A model generated the notes under the pieces. That model ran no database searches. It saw only the letters and a program-made list of their open reading frames with translations, and had not been told where the DNA came from. Positions 12,601 to 23,200 of a stretch of 64,000 nucleotides of DNA are shown here, piece by piece. This DNA comes from Incurvaria masculella (taxonomy: Eukaryota; Arthropoda; Insecta; Lepidoptera; Incurvariidae). Location: NCBI GenBank assembly GCA_946894095.1, contig OX335651.1:4486501-4550500 (forward strand). Direction: 5' to 3'. The translations under genes and the position numbers were made by a program. How positions within the stretch are numbered: the stretch's first letter is position 1; every line of letters begins with the position of its first letter.

Positions 12601-15600
12601 ACGCTAAAGTCCACTCTGAATAGGACAGTAAATGTTTGGTACATTTTAGCACACTCTATTTTGTTCAGTTAATTTAGATGGTTAATAATAGGTCGGGGAA
12701 AAAGTCTTTTCGCATTATAGTATGTATGAACTTGTAATAAAATCTCTTTGGCTATACTATTTGTATCTGGCTGGTTTTGGTATCATTGGAAGTTTAAATT
12801 TTAAAGATCATAATTCCAAATTAAAATTAGGAAAATGTGTGATTCTCATTTGTTTTTCGTACTGTCAAAATGAGTGAATCTAATGAAGAAATTCGATACA
12901 TTTTAAAATTTTACTACAAAAAAGGTAAAAATGCAACGCAAGCCGCGAAAAAAATTTGCGATGTTTATGGACCTAGTGCAGTGTCTGTGAGAGTAGCACA
13001 AATTTGGTTTAAGCGTTTTCAATCCGGAAATTTTGATGTCAAAGATGCACGTCGCTCTGGTCGCCCTATTACGGATAAAATGGATGCCATTTTTGAAAAA
13101 GTGGAGCAAGATCGGCATATCAGTAGTTACGACGTAGCTGAAGAACTAGGAATTGACCACAAAACAGTTTTGGCGCATTTGAAAAAAACTGGGTACACAA
13201 AAAAGCTCGATATTTGGGTACCTCACGAGCTCACTGAAAGAAACCTAATGAACCGTGTACTCATTTGTGATTCTTTATTACGACGTAATGAAACCGAACC
13301 ATTTTTGAAGAAGCTGATAACTGGTGATGAAAAGTGGATCACGTACGACAAGAACGTGCGAAAAAGGTCGTGGTCAAAGGCCGGTCAAGCTTCACAGACT
13401 GTGGCGAAACCCGGGTTAACTCGCAACAAGGTGATGCTGTGTGTGTGGTGGGATTGGAAGGGCATTATTCATTATGAGCTGTTACCACCAGGCAGGACCA
13501 TCGATTCTGAACTCTACTGCGAACAACTGATGAGATTAAAGCAAGAAGTTGAGAGAAAGCGGCCGGAATTAATCAACAGAAGGGGTGTGGTTTTTCATCA
13601 TGATAACGCTAGACCTCACACATCTTTAGCCACTCAGCAAAAACTAAGAGAGTGTGGCTGGGAGGTGTTAATGCATCCGCCGTATAGTCCTGACCTTGCA
13701 CCTTCAGATTTCCACCTGTTTAGGTCTCTTCAGAATTCTTTAGGCAGGGTCAGGTTAACATCACGAGAGGACTGCCAAAACCACTTGTCGCGGTATATTG
13801 ATCAGAAGTCCCAATATTTCTATAGCAATGGGATCATGTCCCTACCTACGAGATGGCAAAAAGTTATCGAACAAAATGGTACCTACATACTTTAGTTAAA
13901 TGTAAATAAACCATATTAAAAAATGTTTTGAATTTTCTTAAAAAATGCGAAGAAACTTTTTCCCCAACCTAATATATTATTTTTTTACTTGATTATTTTA
14001 TTGATACTGATGAAATGTTAATTTTTTTATGAAAAGTTAAACCGATTTAAATGTAAAGCCCTAAAAGCCACAAACTTTAATATAATGCTAAGAACATATG
14101 CTATAAAGTTGATACAGTTATTATCGCTGTATTCAGACACCATTATCTCTATACTTTTGGGGTCTCGATTGCTATACCTTTGGAGTCCATGATTCAATCC
14201 TTACTATTTTCATATGGGACTACCCTGGACTAATTTTGAAATAAAAAATTATAATAAACATCCTAATCAGTGAAGGCAATAGAAAGTTACGTGCAAATTC
14301 GGCCAGAACAGATAAAAATGTACATATATAAAGGTCGCATTGATAACGTAATTATTTTAAAAGTCCGTTAAAATGTATGATGCAGCAATATAGCAAATAT
14401 GCAAATCACAATAACAAAATTAAATTTACATTTGCACTATTCAGTTCCAGAACATGGCGAATCTTTTCAACATCAGCCTGCGAACTGGATGTTTCTGCAA
14501 CACCGGCAGCTGCCAGAGACACCTCCAACTGTCCAACGAAGAGATCAAGGCCATGTACAAGGCAGGACATATATGTGGGGACGAGAACGATTTGTATCTT
14601 AACAAACCGACGGGATGTGTTCGTGTGTCATTCGGGTACTACAATACATATAAAGATGTAGATCAGCTGATGTCTATGATCTGCAAATGTTTCGTGCAGT
14701 CAACGGTTGAGATACCAGACAGAGTTACAATAAGCATTGGCTTAGACAAGGAAATAATAAATGTAAATGACAGTCACAATGATAGTGCCAATGCACAAGT
14801 CAACCCTTATGTAGAGAAGAGGAGAAATGGATTCAAACAAAAACATGCAGAATGTCCTGAATTAGATAGCAAAAATGTTAGTCTAAATCTAGAAGAAATT
14901 GCAATTTTTCCTGTAAAGTCATGTGGCGCTTACAAAATTAACTCTGGTTGGAGGATCGGAGAAAAGGGATTTGAATACGATAGGGAATGGATGATCATAA
15001 GAGATAATGGAACATGTTTAACCCAGAAGCAGTGTACCCGAATGTGCATGATTCGTCCAATTTTCAACTTTCGTAAAAGACTGCTCGTATTGAGTTTTCC
15101 TGGCATGACCTCCATTTCTGTACCCCTCGACATGAGTAACAAGACACTAGGAAGGCAGGCATCTTTCTGCCAAAGTAAAGTTTGCAATGATAACATTCAG
15201 GGTTACGACTGCGGCGAAAAGGTTGGTGATTGGATATCAGAAGCACTAGAAATATCATTCTTGAGATTGATTAAACAATGCGAGGACAAGCAAAGAACCC
15301 AAAAATCCACGAAATGTGAGGGTGAAGAGAAAAAGTTAATCTCTCTGAGTAACCAAGCCCAGTTTCTCCTGATAAACAAGGCTACCGTTCGATGGTTAGC
15401 AGATAAGATTGAAGATGACACTTTTAAAAAGGATTTGGAAGGGATTGTGGATAGATTCAGAGGCAACATTGTAGTCGATGCTGGGGACAAGTTAGTGGAG
15501 CGTGAGTGGACCAAGGTTGTTATCGGAAACCACGAGTTCAAGGTAAGAGGCCTTTATGATAAAATAGCATTTGCTTTCTTTAACAAAACCTCTACACTGG

Positions 15601-16614
15601 ATGATACTAGGCAGTATTTTTGATGAAAGCCGTTTTTCACAGAATCATCAGACTGCTAACTTAGATACTTGACTCCGCTCGTGTCACTGTCATTTTGGAC
15701 AGTTACCCAAGCGGTGCCCGGTGAAATGAGGTCAGACAACTTCGCACGTCACAACTCGCCTTAACCTAATGGAATGGTTGCCACCCCCATTTAGCCATCC
15801 TTTAGGGATTACAGTTTTAAAAAATGCCTGCCTGCAAAATATTCCTTGAAGACCGTGCTAAGGGAGGACCTTATTAAGGATTATATTTCTTTCCAATCTT
15901 TAGGTCCAGTAGTTTAGGCTATGCATTTGGTCAATCAGTCACGGTAATGTTTTATATTTAGAGATGGGCGTCAGTGGGAAAGTTGGTATGTTTATATTTG
16001 ATCAGCGCAAAATATTCCAGTAAAAGATGATAAACAGATACTACTAAGATACATGTGTTAGTAAAAAGGTACTTTGACATCCATTAAAAACTAATTGTAG
16101 ACCAAAGCCTATATAATACGTTGAATCTTAACATCTATCCTATTTATTATTTATACTACTGGCAATACCCAAATACTCTTTACTGAATTTTTTTTTTTAT
16201 ATTATACATCTATAGGTAATGTGTTTGAGAATTTACGGGTTTTCACGCGGCGGGAGGAGACATTCTCCGACGTTTCGAGCTGATTGTTCTGATTCTGCTG
16301 CCACGTGAAAAGTCTTCAACCATGTTCTAAAACATGTTCAACGACCGAGGCAATCTAAAAAGTGTTATATTATCCAACAATGTTTGCCCTGCAAGGTGGA
16401 AGGACCATGCTTCAGATGCCAAATGGTTTGCATCGATCAGACTACTGGAGAGAAGACCGCGGAGCCTTTACGAACCATATCCGAATTGTTCGCTGGTAAA
16501 ATGCGGTTCGGCATCTACCTCAGCTATACCGGAACAGTGGACAGCTCCGATGACCGGCTGCTAAGATGCCACGCTCCCGTTGAAGCTCCTAGCGGATCTG
16601 ATATTAGTGGATAA
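8903..16614 (+). CDS. mal: Molybdenum cofactor sulfurase, five exons
   Basis: MOCOS (fly maroon-like; the gene mutated in silkworm og) transfers sulfur from cysteine to the molybdenum cofactor of xanthine dehydrogenase and aldehyde oxidase in the cytosol. Exons: 8903-8975, 10446-11262, 11853-12147, 14445-15542, 16396-16614. All introns are GT-AG, the phases agree, and the total of 2502 nt gives 833 aa, close to the family norm. Residues 26-400 form the PLP-dependent NifS-like domain: YLDNAGAA at 28-35, and SFYKIFGFPTGLG with the PLP lysine near 246. RTGCFCNTGSC (about 408-418) carries the conserved sulfur-accepting cysteines. MOSC_N starts near 542 (LEEIAIFPVKS). The C-terminal MOSC domain has FRGNIVVD and GPCFRCQMVCIDQTTGE. 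ATG 8903 is the first start in frame with exon 2. A mariner and a SINE sit in intron 3. No stop or frameshift was seen, so the gene looks functional. Confidence 0.95.
9559..9614. repeat. (TTTA)n microsatellite in MOCOS intron 1
   Basis: About 14 tandem TTTA units are followed by TTCAAAACACCCTATATACA. The pattern suggests the tail of a minus-strand LINE whose body is no longer recognisable. Confidence 0.65.
12330..12600 (+). repeat. tRNA-headed SINE in MOCOS intron 3
   Basis: A degraded tRNA-like head with a clear B box (GGGTTCAAATCC) is followed by GCACCACTTTCTTTCT, GAGTTGGATAAGTGCATTTT, CATGGTTCAGAACTCATG and GGTTGGTACCATA. The 3' tail is cut off around 12600. It lies in the sense orientation of the host gene. 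Confidence 0.7.
12691..13969 (+). mobile_element. Complete mariner element in MOCOS intron 3
   Basis: The element is 1279 bp, the usual mariner size. Its inverted ends begin GGTCGGGGAAAAAGT (left) and GGTTGGGGAAAAAGT (right, complement), about 27 bp long with a few mismatches. It is flanked by the TA target duplication (12689-12690 and 13970-13971) expected for this family. It encodes one uninterrupted transposase and is inserted in the same orientation as the host gene. Confidence 0.95.
12870..13895 (+). CDS. Mariner transposase, intact DD34D
   Basis: This 341-aa cut-and-paste transposase has an N-terminal paired HTH DNA-binding region (about 1-115, with the RRSGRP linker motif near 61-66). 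The linker WVPHELTE lies near 115-122. The catalytic triad is D in GDEKW, D in HHDNARPH and D in SPDLAPSD; the last two are separated by 34 residues, giving the DD34D signature of true mariners. Length is normal and there are no stops or frameshifts, so the copy may encode active protein. By sequence feel it is nearer the cecropia/mellifera-type mariners than the irritans type, but that placement is an inference. Confidence 0.95.
   Translation: MSESNEEIRYILKFYYKKGKNATQAAKKICDVYGPSAVSVRVAQIWFKRFQSGNFDVKDARRSGRPITDKMDAIFEKVEQDRHISSYDVAEELGIDHKTVLAHLKKTGYTKKLDIWVPHELTERNLMNRVLICDSLLRRNETEPFLKKLITGDEKWITYDKNVRKRSWSKAGQASQTVAKPGLTRNKVMLCVWWDWKGIIHYELLPPGRTIDSELYCEQLMRLKQEVERKRPELINRRGVVFHHDNARPHTSLATQQKLRECGWEVLMHPPYSPDLAPSDFHLFRSLQNSLGRVRLTSREDCQNHLSRYIDQKSQYFYSNGIMSLPTRWQKVIEQNGTYIL
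15543..16395. other. MOCOS intron 4 with a GC-rich dispersed motif
   Basis: This is the intron between the last two MOCOS exons. Near 16240-16320 it holds a motif (CACGCGGCGGGAGGAGACAT, then CGACGTTTCGAGC) that looks like a lepidopteran dispersed repeat. No ORF or other gene. Confidence 0.5.
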
Positions 16615-17382
16615 GAAATATTAATAAGTTTTCAGAAGGTAAAATTCAAGGACCGGTAAACAGGACCCTCTGGCGTAAAAATGAGAAAACGGTTAATGTA
16701 TGAGAAATATGATTTTATTCAAGCTTTAAAATAACTATATGAAGTAAAATTTTTATACCTACGTACATAATTGACTGTTTTATTCATCTAAGTTTATGGA
16801 ATTGTATGAGCCTAATGTCTGTTGTGACTTGATCTGATATTTATATGTTATAACCTAAAAGTACTTTTGTTAAAGACTGAAATATCCTTCCAATACATAC
16901 TACATAACAGGTTCGTGACTTGTTAATAGGTTAATAGGTAGATGCATATTTTACCATACTTTTACTCTTACTCGAAAACTAATTTTAGTTATTTGCTAAT
17001 TTTATTTGGGTTTTGCAAAATATATATAATCGTTGCCTCTAAAACAAGCTGTGAATGTTTTCATTTATAATTATTATACTACACCGCATTATAACACCAA
17101 AGCTGAGACTTCATCAAGGAGGCCACCTCTCGACAAATCAGAGCTCTATAAAAACAGCATTATCAAAAACCCGAAGGTGGAAATCGAGTTTTAAAGCTGA
17201 GATTAATTGTCGTAACTGAAACTAAAACAACGAAAACTGTACTCACTGCACATTTTTTATGGACAAAACATGTCAGTTTTGACAAATAGTTAAGTTTTGG
17301 GTTAGTCTTGGTTCCAATTACAAGTAATTATCTCAACCTGTGACTTTACGCTGCCGGAATACAATCTACTGCTAAAAATTAT
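16615..17382. other. Convergent intergenic region MOCOS / MIEN1-like
   Basis: The region contains the 3' UTRs of two converging genes. No canonical AATAAA was seen on the plus strand in the first 500 bp after the MOCOS stop. No repeat or additional gene was recognised. Confidence 0.5.
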
Positions 17383-17388
17383 TTTATT
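17383..17388 (-). terminator. Poly(A) signal of the MIEN1-like gene
   Basis: AATAAA on the minus strand lies 54 bases past the stop codon of the MIEN1-like gene, a suitable position for its cleavage signal. Confidence 0.6.
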
Positions 17389-17442
17389 CTATCAATTAAC
17401 TCTATTTCGAAATACTTTCATGCTAATACAATCGGGAAATTG

Positions 17443-19594
17443 TTATAAAATAACACATTCTATCGGTTGCTGTTTCTTGATCAATCTGATCTCACCGCCT
17501 GAGGCTGCTTCTTTTACCACTTCAGTCACTTCACCATAGTCAGGTAGGGCCATAGTCTGCAGCTTGGAATAAATGAGTTTCTCATTGATGGATATTTCAA
17601 AAGAACCTGAGGAAAAAAAAGACTACATGAGCAGAAAGCAAGAGAAATTTTATTCAAAAATTTACAATTTATAGAAGCACTAAAACCAAGATCGGCTGAT
17701 ACTATTGTCAGAGCATAATTTAAGTTTATTTACACAGTGAATTAAACAGTGAAGAAATAAATAGCCTAGATGTTACACAACTATACCTCTAGAACCCCGT
17801 TTTTTTTTTAAGTTTGCATCAATCAGTTTCTGCAGTGCAAAGTTTACATAGGAATACATTTTTAATTTGTAATAATTTCGTAAGAGGTCAAAATGAAAAC
17901 AATAATAATGAACATAATAAAAAGGTTGCACCAGAAATAATGTAAATAAAGGAGATATCCAACCGGAACTCCAGGACTATTTAGACTCAAAAACCGATAT
18001 GTTTAAGACAGTGTTCGAAACCATCGATAATGATCTTTACATTTAAATTATGAAATATTTAAATGGTCATAATACCATTACACATATTAAACAATAATGA
18101 ACAAGTTCTTAAGCAGAAGAAGCCATTGCTTGTGTACAAAACAACGTCTCTAGAATCCTTCTAAAAAAATGTAGTTTGCATCGATCACCTTCTACAGTGC
18201 GAAATGTGCATAGGGCCAATGGATAAGTTACGAACCTTGCCTTCCTCGTTTGCAGAAGACTTCAGCTTTTGGAGTGTTGGCCTTTATGAGTTTAGCCAGT
18301 TCGCGGCAGTGTCCACCGTAGTCACATGCACCGCTGAAACACACAAAAATGAAGAGGAATCAGTAAAACGTTTTTAAAAGTAAACATCGGCACATAAAAT
18401 GTTACTTAACCCATTAAATTAAACTTCCAATTGGTCCATATTAGCCAATATTGCAAAGGGCGAAAGGAGTTCGTTATTGATAGAGATTTTGACATAAAAA
18501 GAATACCACATGCGGGGAAAATACAGAAGAGAGTCTAAGGTAAATATTTAGTAAATGTATGTAAATAACAGAATGTAGTAGTAGTAAACCGAAATAGAGA
18601 TTTTAATCTTACCGCAATCATTACCAGAATATTTCAGGGTTTTATTGATAATCTGCCTTTCTTTTAACTTCTACAAGCTGGCAAATTAATCTTTAATTTT
18701 AAAATAATTCAACTGTTCATATTTGTTCGTCATTTTGGTTGATTTTCGCTACGCCCACATTTAACTTAACCTCACCAGTCCATGTCGGTCCCATATTTTT
18801 ATCTTTGCAGCCACTTTTAAATATGTTAACTTGCATTATATTCGCCATTCTTTTTGGTGGTCCATAAACCAATTAACAGATACTTATCTCGCATCTTTTA
18901 CATATAAACCTAAATTGTCATTATCAGCAGGTAGCTGATTGGGTCTAGATAGCTATGTAAATGTGTATTTCTTAATAAATTAATGGTGACTTCAGTATTT
19001 TTGTGAGTAGTTGTGTAGTTTGTTCACCTCAAATTATAAATTTCGACCTATACAGCTATATGTATTTGTATGCTTAGAAACAATGAAGCAGGTTTTTTTT
19101 AACCTTGTAGCCCAGCGGAAGCTGCCAGAGGCTTGGGAGGTGAATTCCGGAATCAGGTAATGTGGGACTGGTTTAGGGAGTCTAACCTAACCCTAGGCTT
19201 AACCTACCCACTAAAACACCCCCCTAATTTCCTTCAGCCTGTCGGCGTTATGAAGGGTAACCGGTCGCTTGGCGGGTGCCGAAGGCGCACGAACCTACAA
19301 ATGTGTGTGGGTGTGAGAAGTGCAACTAAGGTGCGGCCCTTAGGGCCGCGGGGCGTTGCGTGAAGCCAGTTGTGTGTCGGGGAGAAGCGACCCTGGTCGC
19401 TTCTCCCGCTGCTGAAATTACAGCAGGGCCTGCTTGTCCTGAGTCGGGGACGGGAAGCAGAAGGAGAAAGTAAACATCATTTATAGGTAATACCGCGAAG
19501 TTAGTGCTGAATTTAGGTTAGGTTACCGCACAAAGGCTAGAATGTACCAATATTCAATGTTTACTGCAGTAGACTTCTCGTCGCTGGTGGACAT
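17443..19594 (-). CDS. MIEN1-like Rdx-family protein, three exons
   Basis: Exons on the minus strand: 19594-19548 (47 nt), 18333-18236 (98 nt), 17606-17443 (164 nt). Splice sites are GT-AG, phases agree, and the total of 309 nt gives 102 aa. The family is a small thioredoxin-like fold related to selenoprotein W. The redox-type motif is split by intron 1: VNIEYC joins GACDYGGHC, giving C-G-A-C with ordinary cysteine, not selenocysteine. RGRQGSFEISIN and KLIYSKLQTMALP follow, as in the Rdx fold. The C-terminus CVIL is a CAAX box, which MIEN1 (C17orf37) in vertebrates uses for prenylation and membrane targeting. The precise insect function is unknown. Intron 1 contains a GC-rich repeat (about 19095-19480). 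Confidence 0.92.
17790..18225. repeat. Diverged direct duplication in MIEN1-like intron 2
   Basis: Positions about 17790-17862 and 18145-18225 share an ordered set of blocks (CTCTAGAA, AGTTTGCATC, ATCA..TTCT..CAGTGC, ACATAGG) with roughly 65-70% identity by eye. This suggests an old local duplication or two copies of an unnamed repeat. Confidence 0.35.
19095..19480 (+). repeat. GC-rich dispersed element in MIEN1-like intron 1
   Basis: Compact GC-rich sequence in an AT-rich setting. Its start resembles a tRNA A box (TAGCCCAGCGGAAG) followed about 25 bp later by a weak B box (GGTGAATTCC), and it has a hairpin GGAGAAGCGACC..GGTCGCTTCTCC at 19380-19410. It may be another SINE; unidentified. Confidence 0.35.
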
Positions 19595-19693
19595 ATTATG
19601 ACAGCAAAGTAATAAATATGACACCCAAAGAATATAATATGACACCCGATCAGATTAACTAAAAGCCAAACTGCACATTCAAAAAGTTGAATT

Positions 19694-19756
19694 ATTATTA
19701 TTATTATTTTTTTCTTTATCCAATGGACAGGCAAAAGCTTTCGCTATACAGCCTTG
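19694..19756 (-). mobile_element. 63-bp 3'-end insertion of the neighbouring LINE family
   Basis: The segment repeats the final ~45 bp of the full LINE (AAGGCTGTATAGCGAAAGCT then TTTGCCTGTCCATTGGATAA) and ends in an (AAT)n tail. The 13-bp duplication AAAAAGTTGAATT at 19681-19693 and 19757-19769 marks it as an independent, heavily 5'-truncated retrotransposition. Confidence 0.85.
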
Positions 19757-19808
19757 AAAAAGTTGAATTCAAAATATATTGGCACAGACAGATGTGCGCA
19801 AAGTAATG

Positions 19809-19821
19809 TTAATAAATTACA
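19809..19821. repeat. Target-site duplication of the full-length LINE (3' side)
   Basis: TTAATAAATTACA here is repeated exactly at 25026-25038, bounding the element from 19822 to 25025. Confidence 0.85.
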
Positions 19822-19933
19822 TTTTTTTTTTTTTTTTTGTTTCTTTATCCAATGGACAGGCAAAAGCTTTCGCTATACAGCCTTCTCTTTATTGTATCTT
19901 ATGGATTGTAGTCAATTCTGGAGTGTCATGTAG

Positions 19934-20263
19934 TTAAATACTTTCTATTGTCTCATGTATATATAGAAATATGGGTTCAAAGTTGGTCGGTTGACTTAAT
20001 ATCTTTTTCAGGTCGAGCGGGATTTTTTCTCTTTCTTTGTATGTAATTTCTAAGCATTTATATAGTTTTTCTCTTTGCTCATCAAAAGCACAGCAATGAA
20101 AGAAGAGGTGGTCCAGGGATTGATCAGCTAAGTTGCAGTGTGGGCATACGGCGGTGTCGATAAGGTTTAATCTGTAAAGATGGGATTGAAAAAGACAATG
20201 TCCGAAACGTAGACGACAAATTGTTGTATAATATTTTCTTCTTTTTGGTAAGGTTTTATTGAA
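19934..20263 (-). pseudogene. C-terminal part of LINE ORF2, cut off by an amber codon
   Basis: Directly after the TAG at 20264-20266, the same frame stays open for about 109 codons to a TAA at 19934. It contains the conserved late segment ICRLRFGHC and a CPHC...H...C pattern (CPHCNLADQSLDHLFFHC) that closes ORF2 in I-type elements. This indicates that ORF2 formerly ran through and that the stop is a recent nonsense mutation. TGG to TAG is a plausible single change at this site; that is an inference. Confidence 0.8.
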
Positions 20264-23200
20264 CTAAGGTGTTTTCCCAACTAAATCGTTTATTTCGGCG
20301 TACCAACGACCCGTATTGGACATTTTCCATTGTTCGGTCCATTCGTGGATAATTTCCTGTTTTATTTTCGCTACAAATTCCGATTGCGGTAGGGCAACAT
20401 TCTTAATATGGCAAATATTCAGGTTGCTGTCAGCTATCGTTCTAGCTAGATAATCTGCTGAGTCGTGTGGCTTCAAATTTATGTGGCCGCGAATCCAGAA
20501 AAAACATATTTCGTAGCCTTGCTGTATCAAGGAAAAGTGTTTATCCCGTATTTGGTGTATGACATAGTGAGTATTGACATCTAGTTTCGTATTCTGTAGG
20601 GCTCTATGAACGCTCATGCAGTCGCTTATTATTATCCACGTATAGTGTTGTTGAACTTCGATGAACTCGAGTGCGATTTGAATTGCCAAAGCTTCAGAAG
20701 TGTATATTGATGCAGAACTAGGAATCTTAATGCCATAACCTCTCTTGGTTGTCTCGTCATAGATCGCGCAGCCGACCCCACGAACTGTTTTCGAACCATC
20801 GGTATATATTCTTCTGTAACCTCTGTAACTTGAAATTTGTTCTAAAAATTCTTCTTTGCACTCCAAGTTTTCGTCTATTTGAATTGGAATTCCGTAGAAT
20901 TTGCTGTCATATTTTCCCAAATAGCAAGGAAAGTTGAAATTGGCTTGTATTTCATATTCATTTTTGTAATGTAATATATTTGAAAAGTCTCTCAGGATGT
21001 AAGGATGATGACTAGGATCGGATGGGATGGAAAGGAGATGTTGAATTTTGGTAAACAGAGGATGATTTGATATGGATAGAAGCTTTAACAAAAATTTTAA
21101 TTTCAGATATTTGAAGCGGATTCTCAGTGGAGGAATGTTACATTCTACTTGCATGGATACTATGGGAGTTGACATCATCGCTCCAGTTATTAAACGTAAG
21201 CTTTTATTTTGTATTTTTTCCAGTTTCTCTATAAGTTTCCAATGATGAGAAAAACATAGAAAACCATATTCAAAATGGCTACGTATCAAAGATTTAAAAA
21301 GCATTATTAGGATTTTCGGATCCGCGCCCCAATAGGTGCCCGCTAAGGACCTCAAAATGTTGTATGATCTTAACGCTTTGTCTGCTATGCCATCGACATA
21401 AGAGTTCCAAGATAAGTTACTGTTAAATATTATTCCTAAAAACTTAACGGTTTCAACTACCGGAAGAAGAGTGTTATTGTAGAAGACTTCGGCTTTTAAT
21501 TTGTATTTATTTTTACTAAATATAACAACTTTGCTTTTCTCTGGGCTTATATCTAAATTTAACTCAGTAAAATATTTATACAAATTCTCCATGGCTTTAT
21601 TTATACAAGTCAATGTAGTCGCTCTATCACCAATGGAACAATAAATAACCAAATCATCTGCAAATTGGAGGTTATTTACATCAAATCCTAGTTTTGAGTT
21701 TAATTTGTGAATATAAATTATAAATAAGAGGGGACTTAATATCCCACCTTGAGACGTTCCCCTATAGGAAAATCTGGGACCAAAAAGAGAGTTGCTGTCT
21801 TTCACATATACTTCCCTGCCATTTAAAAAATTATATATCCAATTTATTAATTTTGCTGGAATGCCCAAAGAGTTCAAGATCGATGCAAGTGTAAAGTGAT
21901 CGATGTTGTTAAATGCGCCGACGACATCTAAAAAAACACACACGGTATCGTGATTTAATGAGAAAGCTTTTGAAATATCCAGATGTAGATGGCTGAAACT
22001 TTCTCTAGCGGATCGACCCCTCCTAAAACCAAATTGATTGCTAGGTAAAATGTTGTTTCTTTCTATAAAAAATTCTGAACGTTGCTTAATTAACTGTTCA
22101 AAAATTTTTCCAATGCACGAAGTCAATGCCACAGGTCGATAAGAATTTGCATCATCTTTACTTTTGTTTGGTTTAAGTATTGGGATGAGACAATCTATTT
22201 TCCATTCCCATGGAATTATGGAAGTACACCACAGCTTATTAAGCGTGTTTAAAAATATTACCAGACTGTTGTGGTTTAAGTGACGTAGCATTTTATATGG
22301 AATCATATCTAATCCACATGCAGTATCTCGTCTAGAATTTAAGGCAGATTTCAGTTCTTGTAAAGTAAAATATTTTGTAAGGTACTCATTTTCATTATTG
22401 TTAGGAACAGAACTATTGATTGAATGTAGTTGATTTTCAACATAATCGGGTGTATACTTTTGCAAAAAATCATTAATCCAGTCATGATTTGTGTTGTGAC
22501 TATTACTTTGGTAGGTATTATTAAATTTTTTAATAGTGTTCCAAATTTTAGAAACGGGTGTATATCTGTTAAATGATTCACATAACCTTTGCCAGCTTTC
22601 GCTTCTTTCTCTTTTTAAAATGAGTTTTTTAAGTGCTTGCAATCGTTTGAATTCTATGTAATTTTCGTCATTACAATTTAGTTTAAATGTTGCATATGCT
22701 TTCCTGGAATTTTCTACAGCTGAGCTGCATTTTTCATTCCACCAGGGAACAGAAAGTTTGGGTTTTGAATGCCGAAAAGTGGAGTTAGGTGTGGATGAAT
22801 GCTTCCGTTTGGGTATAGACTTCTCAATAGCTGCATTTAAAATATTACAAAAAGAATCATAAGATTCTATTGAGTTAAGATTATCAAAGTTAAAATGTTC
22901 GAGCTCTCTCGAAACTAAATCTGAGTATATTTTCCAATTTACGAGTCTAAAGTTTGGATGCTTTGGAAAATTGTTTGCAGTCTCTTGATTGTTGTATGTG
23001 TTGTTGGCTAATAATATTTTTGTTATTGTTGGCAGGTGATAACTTCCGAGAGGGTCATCATGGACCGTCCAGTTACAAGACAATGCTAAAGAAGAAGATA
23101 CCATTGTGAGATCGAGTGCATTTGGCCGCCATCTACTGGAACCAACTGTTGTCACTTCACCGTTATTCAAAAGAACAAGATTGTTGTCATCAATTATTTC

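Noticed and set aside
14930..15541. Minus-strand frames of 64-112 aa
   Set aside because: They are shadows of MOCOS exon 4.
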